Made by a program: the position numbers and the translations under genes
The notes under the pieces: generated by a model
The model's database searches: none
What the model was told of the DNA's origin: nothing
The model's input: only the letters and a program-made list of their open reading frames with translations
Shown here: positions 1-5,443 of the stretch, one piece after another
How positions within the stretch are numbered: the first letter of the stretch is position 1
How the letters are laid out: each line of letters opens with the position of its first letter
Assembly: GCA_032095175.1 (NCBI GenBank)
Contig: DAMCZI010000086.1
Coordinates: 1-7,223, forward strand
Direction: 5' to 3'
DNA from: DAMCZI01 sp032095175
GTDB taxonomy: Bacteria; Bacillota; Clostridia; Clostridiales; Caloramatoraceae
DNA: 7,223 nt

Positions 1-22
1 TTCTCATCGGAACAGCTTACTC

Positions 23-51
23 AGTTTATCACGTCATCTCTTTACTGTCAA
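23..51 (-). promoter_or_regulatory. Strong stable-RNA type promoter firing out of the left edge
   Basis: On the minus strand there is a perfect -35 box TTGACA (46-51), a 17-nt spacer and a -10 box TAAACT (23-28) preceded by GTGA. An A-rich stretch resembling an UP element lies directly upstream (about 52-69). The layout closely matches the tRNA-Lys promoter at 4489-4517 (TTGACA, 17 nt, TAAGAT, also preceded by GTGA). No reading frame begins before the window edge, and downstream sequence such as AAGCTGTTCCGATGAG resembles clostridial rRNA leaders. I infer that it drives an rRNA or tRNA operon lying to the left; the promoter itself is more certain than the identity of its target. Confidence 0.6.
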
Positions 52-69
52 CCATGTTTTTTATCTTTT

Positions 70-380
70 GATTCGCCGTCTCGCGACGACTTATTTATAA
101 TACCACAGGCAAACATACATGAAGATAACATCAATTTCGTTTATTTGACATTATCCCTTTATACCTACGTTTTTCTTTATATATCTAATTATTTTACATT
201 ATGATACTCTAGGATATGTTGATGTTTTTCTCTTCTCTATTTATAGTTTCAATAGACTCTATATCCTCCCCCCTACAAGTATGTGACAAAATAACATCTT
301 TTAAAGTCATAATGTCATTTGTTTTTTCCATAGCAGTATTAAAATATATATATCAAAATATTCTAAAAGGAGATGTTATT
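70..380. other. Intergenic leader upstream of melA
   Basis: This gene-free stretch separates the leftward promoter from melA. It holds a TTGACA at 145-150 without a good -10 partner, a weak candidate melA promoter (TTTACA 193-198, 16 nt, TATGTT 215-220), and repeated ATAACAT motifs at 125-131, 291-297 and 390-396, plus one inverted copy at 373-379. An open frame runs from 216 into melA, but it lacks an SD and has no counterpart in the family, so I treat it as non-coding leader. I see no tRNA, terminator or mobile-element end here. Confidence 0.5.
193..220 (+). promoter_or_regulatory. Weak candidate melA promoter
   Basis: TTTACA (193-198) and TATGTT (215-220) are separated by 16 nt. The -10 box is a poor match. 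It is the best-spaced pair I found that would leave the 290-380 leader segment in the transcript. It may be activator-dependent, as expected for a gene controlled by an AraC-type protein, but that is inference. Confidence 0.22.
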
Positions 381-398
381 ATGCCCAAAATAACATTT
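371..398 (+). promoter_or_regulatory. Inverted repeat around the melA start codon
   Basis: ATGTTATT (373-380) and AATAACAT (389-396) form a perfect 8-bp inverted repeat, extendable by one G-U and one A-U pair (371-372 with 397-398). The melA ATG (381-383) sits in the 8-nt loop and the stem overlaps the end of the SD (AAAGGAG, 366-372). The same segment 371-380 is also exactly complementary to 290-299. It could be a translational control hairpin or a DNA operator. Confidence 0.35.
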
Positions 399-1676
399 AT
401 AGGTGCGGGCAGTACAGTTTTTGCAAAGAATGTCCTTGGAGACTGTATGCTGACTCCCGCTCTTCAGGACTCACACATTGCGCTATATGATATAGATAAG
501 GATAGGCTCAAGGAATCTGAGCAAATGCTAAACAATATTAACAGAAATAACGGTAATCATGCTCACATAACTGCATACACTGATCCCAGAAAGGCCCTTG
601 AGAACGCTAACTATGTTGTTAATGCTATTCAAGTTGGAGGATATGAACCTTGCACCGTTACTGATTTCGAAATTCCTAAAAAATATGGCTTAAGACAGAC
701 AATAGGAGATACATTAGGTATTGGTGGAATATTTAGAGCCCTTAGGACTATACCTGTTATGTTAGATTATGCAAAAATTATGGAGGAGGTTTGTCCCGAT
801 GCTTGGTTTCTAAATTATACAAATCCAATGGCTATTCTTACAGGAACGATGCTAAGATATACTGGAATAAAAACTGTTGGACTTTGTCACAGCGTTCAAT
901 GCTGTGCAAAAGAACTTTTAGAAGGACTCGGAATGGATACTGAAAATATACAATGGAAAATAGCTGGCATCAATCATATGGCATGGCTTCTTGAAATCTC
1001 AAAGGATGGTAAAGATCTTTATCCAGAAATAAAACGTCGTGCATTGGAAAGACCTATTCCCCATGATGATATGGTTAGATATGAAATAATGAAAAACTTT
1101 GGTTATTATGTCACTGAATCAAGTGAACATAATTCTGAATATATGCCCTACTTTATAAAAAATAAATATCCTGAACTCATAGATAAACTAAACATACCTC
1201 TTGATGAGTATCCCCGCCGCTGCATAGCACAAATAAATAGATGGAATAAAATGAAAGACGATCTTGTAAACAACCATAATTTGATTCATAAAAGAACAAG
1301 TGAATATGCTTCATATATAATGGAGGCAATGGAAACCAATATTCCATATAAAATAGGAGGAAACTTATTAAATACAGGCTTAATAAAAAATCTTCCATCA
1401 GAAGCATGTATAGAGGTACCATGTTTGGTGGACAAAAGTGGAATATCTCCTTGCTACATTGGAAAACTTCCAACTCAACTTGCAGCCTTAAATATAACGA
1501 ATATAAATGTTCAACTTCTAACCATTAAAGCTGCTATGACTTTAAAGAAAGACTATATTTATCAAGCTGCTATGCTTGATCCACATACATCATCAGAATT
1601 ATCTATTGATGACATCAAATCTATGTGTGATGATTTGATTCAAGCCCATGGAAACTGGCTGCCAAAATTCAAATAA
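381..1676 (+). CDS. melA: Alpha-galactosidase, glycoside hydrolase family 4 (MelA type)
   Basis: A 431-residue cytoplasmic enzyme expected to hydrolyse alpha-galactosides such as melibiose by the family GH4 redox-elimination mechanism, which needs NAD and a divalent metal (usually Mn). The N-terminus is a Rossmann nucleotide-binding strand-loop (TFIGAGS, residues 5-11). It is followed by GGYEPCTVTDFE (86-97), the DTLGIGG loop (110-116), NYTNPMA (145-151), LCHSVQ (168-173) and GINHMAW (196-202). By family analogy Cys169 and His199 are the metal ligands. The CHSV signature and the C-terminal DPHT and AHGNWLP match E. coli MelA as I recall it, and distinguish the protein from 6-phospho-glucosidase members. 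Length is close to the usual 430-450. The start at 381 is chosen because AAAGGAG precedes it and the Rossmann motif begins at once; the frame extends upstream to 216 without support. An AraC-type regulator converges downstream, and no transporter gene accompanies it. An odd detail is Cys-Cys after CHSVQ, where I expect Gly. Confidence 0.93.
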   Translation: MPKITFIGAGSTVFAKNVLGDCMLTPALQDSHIALYDIDKDRLKESEQMLNNINRNNGNHAHITAYTDPRKALENANYVVNAIQVGGYEPCTVTDFEIPKKYGLRQTIGDTLGIGGIFRALRTIPVMLDYAKIMEEVCPDAWFLNYTNPMAILTGTMLRYTGIKTVGLCHSVQCCAKELLEGLGMDTENIQWKIAGINHMAWLLEISKDGKDLYPEIKRRALERPIPHDDMVRYEIMKNFGYYVTESSEHNSEYMPYFIKNKYPELIDKLNIPLDEYPRRCIAQINRWNKMKDDLVNNHNLIHKRTSEYASYIMEAMETNIPYKIGGNLLNTGLIKNLPSEACIEVPCLVDKSGISPCYIGKLPTQLAALNITNINVQLLTIKAAMTLKKDYIYQAAMLDPHTSSELSIDDIKSMCDDLIQAHGNWLPKFK

Positions 1677-1693
1677 AATCTAAAATATTGAAT

Positions 1694-1741
1694 AAAGAGC
1701 TGCCTTGAACAAAAATTAATTAAATTTCAAAGCAGCTCTTT
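1694..1741. terminator. Bidirectional terminator between melA and the AraC-type gene
   Basis: AAAGAGCTGC (1694-1703) pairs perfectly with GCAGCTCTTT (1732-1741). After one C-A mismatch the inner arms TTGAA (1705-1709) and TTCAA (1726-1730) extend the stem. The A- and T-rich flanks allow termination in both directions, which fits the convergent genes on either side. Confidence 0.85.
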
Positions 1742-1756
1742 ATTATAATTTATCAT

Positions 1757-2611
1757 TTATATATATTCTTTGTTATTATCACTTTCAACGGAAATTTTTC
1801 TATAATTCCTAGGGCACATTCCAAAAACTTTTTTAAATACCTTTGAAAACACAAATAGATCTTCATATCCTACTGATCTTGAAATATCTCCAATTGAAAG
1901 TTCTGTATTCTTTAGTAACTCACATGCCCTTTCCATTCTGTAATTCATAAGAAACTGCTGGGGAGAAATATTTAACATCTCCTTAAAAATGATGTATAGG
2001 TATTTCCTGCTAATCCCCGCATAATGGGCCATTTTGTCAACACTTATATTCGTTGAGTAATTCGTTCTTATAAAATTTACAACACTTCTGACATATAACT
2101 CCTTCATGCTTTCGTTTCTATCGCTTTTATCTTCCTTTGAAACTTCAAGTATTTGTGATAAAAAGCAGTATAAATGGGATAAAAGCTGCAGTTCCCTCCC
2201 CTTCTTATATGTATCAGCATCAATAAGCATTTGAGAAATGCATTTATATATTTTGTCATCCTTATCATATAAAAAAATAGGTGCTTCCTGTGTAATCTTT
2301 GCCTCATCCAAATATTCTTTCGCTCTAAATCCATTAAATCCAACCCACATATAATGCCATGGATTTTGAATATCTGCCTTATAGAACGTAACAACCTCAG
2401 GGCATATTAAAAAACCTTGCCCCTTTTTTAAGTAATATGTCCTGTCTGAGACCTGGAATGTTCCTTCACCACTAATTATATAATGAATAAGATAATGATC
2501 TCTCACGGCTGGTCCATAGGAATGTCCAGGAGCACACCTTTCCTCCCCACAATGGTATAATCCTAATTCACTATAATTTAATGTGTTTTCATTAAAAAAA
2601 CATTCGTTCAT
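1757..2611 (-). CDS. AraC-family transcriptional regulator (MsmR/RafR-like)
   Basis: A 284-residue DNA-binding regulator. Residues about 15-95 form the cupin-like sugar-sensing domain of AraC proteins, with the CAPGHSYGPAVRDHYLIHY stretch (26-44) typical of Gram-positive regulators of raffinose, melibiose and multiple-sugar genes. A variable linker follows. The C-terminal 110 residues carry the two helix-turn-helix units of the HTH_18 type, at about 188-210 (ISVDKMAHYAGISRKYLYIIFK) and 237-262, ending in the family signature GYEDLFVFSKVFKK...P-NYR. The ATG is preceded by a strong GGAGG six bases upstream (2618-2622 on the plus strand). It converges on melA, so control of melA in response to an alpha-galactoside is the natural inference; the operator and inducer are not shown by the sequence. 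It may be cotranscribed with the EamA gene 62 nt upstream, since no convincing terminator or promoter lies between them. Confidence 0.92.
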   Translation of the reverse strand: MNECFFNENTLNYSELGLYHCGEERCAPGHSYGPAVRDHYLIHYIISGEGTFQVSDRTYYLKKGQGFLICPEVVTFYKADIQNPWHYMWVGFNGFRAKEYLDEAKITQEAPIFLYDKDDKIYKCISQMLIDADTYKKGRELQLLSHLYCFLSQILEVSKEDKSDRNESMKELYVRSVVNFIRTNYSTNISVDKMAHYAGISRKYLYIIFKEMLNISPQQFLMNYRMERACELLKNTELSIGDISRSVGYEDLFVFSKVFKKVFGMCPRNYRKISVESDNNKEYI

Positions 2612-2673
2612 AGTAATCCTCCATCCAAAAAAACTATTTAATAGCCCTATGCATATTCAAGGATTTATTTTTA

Positions 2674-3549
2674 TTATACCTTTTTCATTCTTCCAATATA
2701 AATACCTAGAAATATAATAATCATACCCATTAACTGCAGCATGGTAAAGCTTTCATCTAGGATAATTCCTGCTGCAATAACCGAAAACACCGGAGTAACA
2801 TTATTATATATCGAAACTCTTATACTCCCCGCCTTCCTGATTCCCCACATCCATATGAAATTGCCAAGATACATAGCTATTGCCCCTGTATAAACCAGGC
2901 TGAATACCAGTCTTAGCGTCGGCTTATATTTAATAAAACCAATTCCTGTAATCCCTAATGTTATAAATGCTGTTATTGTAATGCAATAGGCTGTTATTTG
3001 ATTTACTGGATACTTTTTTGTTAGTGGCTTTACAAATACAGTATATATTGAATATGCCGCTGCTGAAATAAATATATAAAAGCTTCCTCTTATATTCCTA
3101 ACTACAGTTCCCACTCCCCCTGCTCCTGTTAATACAAGTATAAGCCCCAACAACGAAACCACTCCTCCAATATATATTTCCTTGCCACCTTTATCATGCC
3201 CTACTAGCTTATTTATTAGAGCAACCATCAATGGCACTGTGCCCATAATCAAAGATGCACCTGATGCAGTTGTTTTAATTATTCCAATTGCATAAAACCA
3301 CTGAAATATAAAGAAACCACCCACAGCGACAAAAAATATATTTGGAATATCCTTTCTTTCTATTCTTTTATGTCCTCCACCTGCAAGTACAACTATCCAT
3401 GATACTAAGGCAGCTATTATAAGTCTTGCTGAATTATAGTCTTTAACCTTCATATCCATTAATCCAATTTTCATCATCGCAGGCTTTAATCCCCATATAA
3501 ATGCAGCAGATAAAAGCATTGCATCTGTTTTCACATTTTTTAGCTTCAA
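2674..3549 (-). CDS. EamA-family (DMT superfamily) membrane transporter
   Basis: A 291-residue integral membrane protein with about ten hydrophobic helices arranged as two EamA repeats, roughly residues 8-140 and 150-287. The first helix has the typical AAFIWGLKPAMMKIG pattern, and the second repeat ends with the P-V-F-S-V-I-A-A-G-I-I-L-DE motif (VTPVFSVIAAG...DESFT) common to the family. Members export or import small metabolites such as amino acids or nucleosides; the substrate cannot be predicted here. I place the start at a TTG (3549) because GAGGTG lies six bases upstream (3556-3561). An ATG at 3606 would add 19 residues without an SD, and an ATG at 3519 would cut into the normal N-terminus. 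It lies downstream of the XapX pair on the same strand but beyond a hairpin at 3651-3676, so it probably has its own promoter. Confidence 0.9.
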   Translation of the reverse strand: MKLKNVKTDAMLLSAAFIWGLKPAMMKIGLMDMKVKDYNSARLIIAALVSWIVVLAGGGHKRIERKDIPNIFFVAVGGFFIFQWFYAIGIIKTTASGASLIMGTVPLMVALINKLVGHDKGGKEIYIGGVVSLLGLILVLTGAGGVGTVVRNIRGSFYIFISAAAYSIYTVFVKPLTKKYPVNQITAYCITITAFITLGITGIGFIKYKPTLRLVFSLVYTGAIAMYLGNFIWMWGIRKAGSIRVSIYNNVTPVFSVIAAGIILDESFTMLQLMGMIIIFLGIYIGRMKKV

Positions 3550-3555
3550 CAAATT

Positions 3556-3561
3556 CACCTC
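3556..3561 (-). promoter_or_regulatory. SD that decides the TTG start of the EamA gene
   Basis: On the minus strand this reads GAGGTG, six bases before the second of two consecutive TTG codons (3549). No comparable site precedes the ATG at 3606, which is why the shorter product is preferred. Confidence 0.5.
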
Positions 3562-3589
3562 AAGTGTTATTATTTGCCCAAAGCAAAAA

Positions 3590-3619
3590 AAAATATGACA
3601 CAGCATATATACATTGCAA
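3590..3619 (-). promoter_or_regulatory. Weak candidate promoter for the EamA gene
   Basis: TTGCAA (3614-3619) is followed after 18 nt by TATTTT (3590-3595) on the minus strand, about 30 nt before the SD. Both boxes deviate from consensus, so this is only a position to test. It would leave the ATG at 3606 untranscribed, consistent with the TTG start. Confidence 0.25.
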
Positions 3620-3650
3620 AAATTCTATTACATTTCATTTTTAAAAGCAT

Positions 3651-3676
3651 CCCTTGATTAACCTAATCTGTAAGGG
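3651..3676 (-). terminator. Hairpin between the XapX pair and the EamA gene, possible weak terminator
   Basis: CCCTT/AAGGG outer arms and GATTA/TAATC inner arms form a ten-pair stem with a 3-nt bulge and a 3-nt loop. On the minus strand it is followed only by ATGCTTTT, a short T-tract; on the plus strand the tail is CTGTTTTT. It could end or attenuate XapX transcription before the EamA gene. The tail is too weak to be sure. Confidence 0.35.
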
Positions 3677-3763
3677 CTGTTTTTAAAGATAAAATTCAAA
3701 ATTTTAATACAACCTATATAGCTCTGCCATATTACATTCAATTTATGTTGTTTATATTATTTC

Positions 3764-3916
3764 TTATATAGCCTTTGCAATCATGCTTCCAAGTAGTATT
3801 CCAAGTATTCCTACTACTCCAGCAATAGTTGGAGGCGCAGGAATTGGTAATTTAAGCTTTCTAAATACTGCTCCAAGGACAATTCCTGTAGCTGCACTTA
3901 AAATTATATTTGTCAT
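3764..3916 (-). CDS. XapX domain (DUF1427) small membrane protein, second of pair
   Basis: A 50-residue hydrophobic protein starting MTNIILSAATG and ending SMIAKAI. It has two predicted membrane helices (about 4-18 and 31-47) joined by a short basic loop (R19, K20, K22) and the LKLPIPAPP motif (21-29) that defines the XapX/DUF1427 family, whose function is unknown. An SD-like GAGGAGAG (3924-3931) precedes the ATG. The start codon shares one base with the stop of the upstream paralogue (TAATG), implying translational coupling. It aligns without gaps to that paralogue over the core (TGIV-G--F-KL-LP-PAPP...G...GS). The family assignment comes from motif recognition; a role as a subunit of a paired membrane complex is inference only. 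Confidence 0.85.
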   Translation of the reverse strand: MTNIILSAATGIVLGAVFRKLKLPIPAPPTIAGVVGILGILLGSMIAKAI

Positions 3917-4095
3917 TAATTTTCTCTCCTCTTCTCAATAGTCTCCATTATTAATGATCCTATACATACTCCTGCTACACCTGCAAATGCTTCAAAGTTG
4001 GGAGGAGCAGGCACTGGAAGTGATAATTTTGAAAATAGAAGTCCTACCACTATTCCAGTAAGTAAAGAAAGTCCTATTGTCTTTATACTTTTCAA
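3916..4095 (-). CDS. XapX domain (DUF1427) small membrane protein, first of pair
   Basis: A 59-residue protein read from a TTG start with AAGGAG nine bases upstream (4105-4110). Two hydrophobic segments (about 7-21 and 36-50) flank the family motif LSLPVPAPP (24-32); the second is followed by a charged tail (ETIEKRREN, 51-59). The N-terminus also carries lysines (K2, K5), while the inter-helix loop has only one (K23), the reverse of the charge pattern in the downstream paralogue. Its stop overlaps the next start by one base. A possible 20-codon frame ends two bases before this TTG and spans its SD. Function is unknown. The start is supported by SD position and by the paralogue alignment; no ATG exists in the frame before the conserved core. 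Confidence 0.83.
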   Translation of the reverse strand: MKSIKTIGLSLLTGIVVGLLFSKLSLPVPAPPNFEAFAGVAGVCIGSLIMETIEKRREN

Positions 4096-4097
4096 AT

Positions 4098-4160
4098 CTA
4101 CTTTCTCCTTTCATTTTTAATGTTCCCCGCCAACACCATTCCTATAAAAAACATACTCAT
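4098..4160 (-). CDS. Possible 20-aa micro-protein or leader peptide ahead of the XapX pair
   Basis: ATG at 4160 opens a 20-codon frame: a hydrophobic stretch (MFFIGMVLAG) followed by a polar basic end (NIKNERRK). The TAG stop lies two bases before the TTG of the first XapX gene, and the frame's last codons overlap that gene's SD, an arrangement suited to translational coupling. The SD for this frame is weak (GAAAG). It may be a real short membrane peptide, a leader that controls XapX translation, or chance; I cannot tell these apart. Confidence 0.3.
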   Translation of the reverse strand: MSMFFIGMVLAGNIKNERRK

Positions 4161-4181
4161 ATTTTAACTTTCAAAAATCCA

Positions 4182-4209
4182 CCAAACTATTTCTATATAT
4201 GCTGTTTGG
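4182..4209. repeat. Inverted repeat in the XapX leader
   Basis: CCAAAC (4182-4187) and GTTTGG (4204-4209) form a 6-bp inverted repeat with a 16-nt AT-rich centre. It lies just downstream of the candidate XapX promoter, a suitable position for an operator. The arms are short, so chance is possible. Confidence 0.3.
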
Positions 4210-4231
4210 AAGAGTAGAATATTGTGAAATC

Positions 4232-4260
4232 TATATATTCCTTCTGAATACATACGACAA
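4232..4260 (-). promoter_or_regulatory. Candidate promoter of the XapX operon
   Basis: On the minus strand TTGTCG (4255-4260) and TATATA (4232-4237) are separated by exactly 17 nt. Transcription would begin near 4225, giving a leader of about 65 nt before the small ATG frame at 4160 and 130 nt before the TTG at 4095. It lies beyond the tRNA-Lys terminator, so the XapX genes seem to form an independent unit. Confidence 0.4.
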
Positions 4261-4348
4261 TGTACTTTTCTCTATTATCATAATGTCTATGGTATTCTCT
4301 ATGATTCCACCGCACTCCTTACCTTGTCTAAAGAACCAAAAGTCCTAT

Positions 4349-4380
4349 AAAAAAAACAAAGCACTCTTATAAAAGAGTGC
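4349..4380 (-). terminator. Intrinsic terminator of tRNA-Lys
   Basis: GCACTCTT (4361-4368) and AAGAGTGC (4373-4380) form a perfect 8-bp stem with a 4-nt loop. On the minus strand it is followed by TTTG and a run of eight T. It begins three bases after the CCA end of the tRNA gene. Confidence 0.92.
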
Positions 4381-4383
4381 TTA

Positions 4384-4459
4384 TGGTGAGCCACCGGGGA
4401 ATCGAACCCCGGACACCATGATTAAAAGTCATGTGCTCTACCGACTGAGCTAGTGGCTC
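4384..4459 (-). tRNA. tRNA-Lys (anticodon UUU)
   Basis: A complete 76-nt tRNA with an encoded CCA (4384-4386). The acceptor arms GAGCCAC (4453-4459) and GTGGCTC (4388-4394) pair fully, with discriminator A. The D-loop has AGCTCAGTCGGTAGAGC, the anticodon stem is CATGA/TCATG with loop CTTTTAA (anticodon TTT at 4424-4426), and the T-arm is CCGGGGTTCGAACCCCGG. It has its own strong promoter just upstream and a terminator just downstream, so it is a single-gene transcription unit. Confidence 0.98.
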
Positions 4460-4488
4460 ATAGAATCTATAACGACGACGCATGTATT

Positions 4489-4517
4489 ATCTTATCACAG
4501 AGCATGTCCTATGTCAA
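4489..4517 (-). promoter_or_regulatory. tRNA-Lys promoter
   Basis: Perfect TTGACA (4512-4517), a 17-nt spacer and TAAGAT (4489-4494), with TGTGA directly before the -10. It starts 12 nt after the stop codon of the Crp-like gene, with no terminator between, so some read-through from that gene is possible. Confidence 0.85.
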
Positions 4518-4529
4518 CCTAAAATTATT

Positions 4530-5210
4530 CTAGCCCATCCAGTTTTTTAATTTATCAGCATCCACTATCTTTATATTCTCCCTATCTATTTCTATTGCAC
4601 CATCCTGTTTTAACTTAGATAATGCCCTTGTAAAGGTTTCTCTTGTAAGCCCAACCATATTAGCCATCTCCTGTCTGGATAGGTTTGTGATCAGCACTTC
4701 TCCATTTTTAATAGCATTTCCTTGAGATCTAAGCATCTGCATTATTAGCGAAGCTGCCTTTCCATACGCATCCTTAAGTGCAAGATTTTCAATCTGCCTT
4801 GAAACCATTATAAGCCTTCCAGACATTACTCTTATTATCTCTATGGCTACTTGAGGTATTGTCTCCAGCAATTCCAAAAATTCTTTGTTTTTAATCATGA
4901 TTATATCTGTATCATCAACAGCCTCGGCAGATGCAGGATATGGAACGTCTCCAAACAGGCATGCCTCTGCAAAAACATCTCCATTACCCATTATATGAAT
5001 TATATGTTCTTTCCCATCAGGTGCATTTTTAGATATTTTAACCTTGCCCTTTTTAATGAAAAACACTGCCTCTGAGGGTTCCCCCTCCATAAATATTATT
5101 TCATTCTTTTTATATTTTCTCTCAACAATAAGCCTTGATATTTCATTGAGACTTTTATCATCAAGCTCTGAGAAAAAAACTAGTTTTCTTAGATATTCTT
5201 TATTCTCCAT
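4530..5210 (-). CDS. Crp/Fnr-family transcriptional regulator
   Basis: A 226-residue regulator. Residues about 10-115 form the cyclic-nucleotide-binding-like beta barrel (EIIFMEGEPSEAVFFIKKGKVKI, then GNGDVFAEACLFGD). A long dimerisation helix follows at about 115-150, then a winged helix-turn-helix of the Crp type (LSRQEMANMVGLTRETFTRALSKL, 177-200). The recognition helix keeps the R-E-x3-R pattern that in Crp contacts TGTGA. The pocket does not keep the Crp arginine that holds the cAMP phosphate: YPASAEA (91-97) stands where R-S/T-A occurs. The only cysteine is Cys84, so no FNR-type Fe-S cluster is expected. The ligand is therefore unknown. I chose the ATG at 5210, with GGTGG upstream; a GTG at 5222 would add four residues. 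It is transcribed alone toward tRNA-Lys and divergently from the GNAT gene. Confidence 0.92.
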   Translation of the reverse strand: MENKEYLRKLVFFSELDDKSLNEISRLIVERKYKKNEIIFMEGEPSEAVFFIKKGKVKISKNAPDGKEHIIHIMGNGDVFAEACLFGDVPYPASAEAVDDTDIIMIKNKEFLELLETIPQVAIEIIRVMSGRLIMVSRQIENLALKDAYGKAASLIMQMLRSQGNAIKNGEVLITNLSRQEMANMVGLTRETFTRALSKLKQDGAIEIDRENIKIVDADKLKNWMG

Positions 5211-5247
5211 CCTAACCACCACACATAAATTTTTCTTTTATTGTATC

Positions 5248-5275
5248 AGATTATTACCGTATATGCTATTGTTAA
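5248..5275 (-). promoter_or_regulatory. Weak candidate promoter for the Crp-like gene
   Basis: TTAACA (5270-5275) and TAATCT (5248-5253) are 16 nt apart on the minus strand, about 40 nt before the start codon. A better -10-like TACAAT (5240-5245) lies nearby but lacks a spaced -35. This is only a candidate. Confidence 0.25.
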
Positions 5276-5313
5276 GAGAAGTAAAGTTCACGAATAACCC
5301 TATTTTAATCATA

Positions 5314-5343
5314 TTGGAAAAAACATTTATAACTGTTTATACT
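5314..5343 (+). promoter_or_regulatory. Candidate promoter for the GNAT acetyltransferase
   Basis: TTGGAA (5314-5319), an 18-nt spacer and TATACT (5338-5343), giving a leader of about 95 nt before the ATG at 5444. The boxes match consensus moderately. Confidence 0.4.
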
Positions 5344-5443
5344 ATTGTAATGATTTTAACTAACACTTACTATTTTATTAAGGACAGAATAAAAAATGTA
5401 GGGGATACTTCAATTTGTTCCCTTTTAAAATTGGAGGGTTTTT

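Noticed and set aside
216..380. N-terminal extension of melA by 55 residues
   Set aside because: It has no SD, MelA proteins begin directly with the Rossmann motif, and AAAGGAG correctly precedes the ATG at 381.
286..396. 11-bp direct repeat CAAAATAACAT (287-297 and 386-396)
   Set aside because: Kept only as part of the complementary-segment finding; two copies 99 nt apart, one inside coding sequence, do not suggest a mobile-element duplication.
1177..1473. Minus-strand 98-codon open frame inside melA
   Set aside because: It lies wholly within a well-supported gene, has biased Phe/Leu/Tyr composition and no SD; it is an antisense shadow.
2104..2394. 96-codon minus-strand frame inside the AraC-type gene
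   Set aside because: It is an alternative frame of a gene whose domains are clear throughout; no family features.
4193..4315. 40-residue minus-strand frame from a GTG upstream of the XapX genes
   Set aside because: It has no correctly spaced SD, covers the candidate XapX promoter and repeat, and resembles no family I know.
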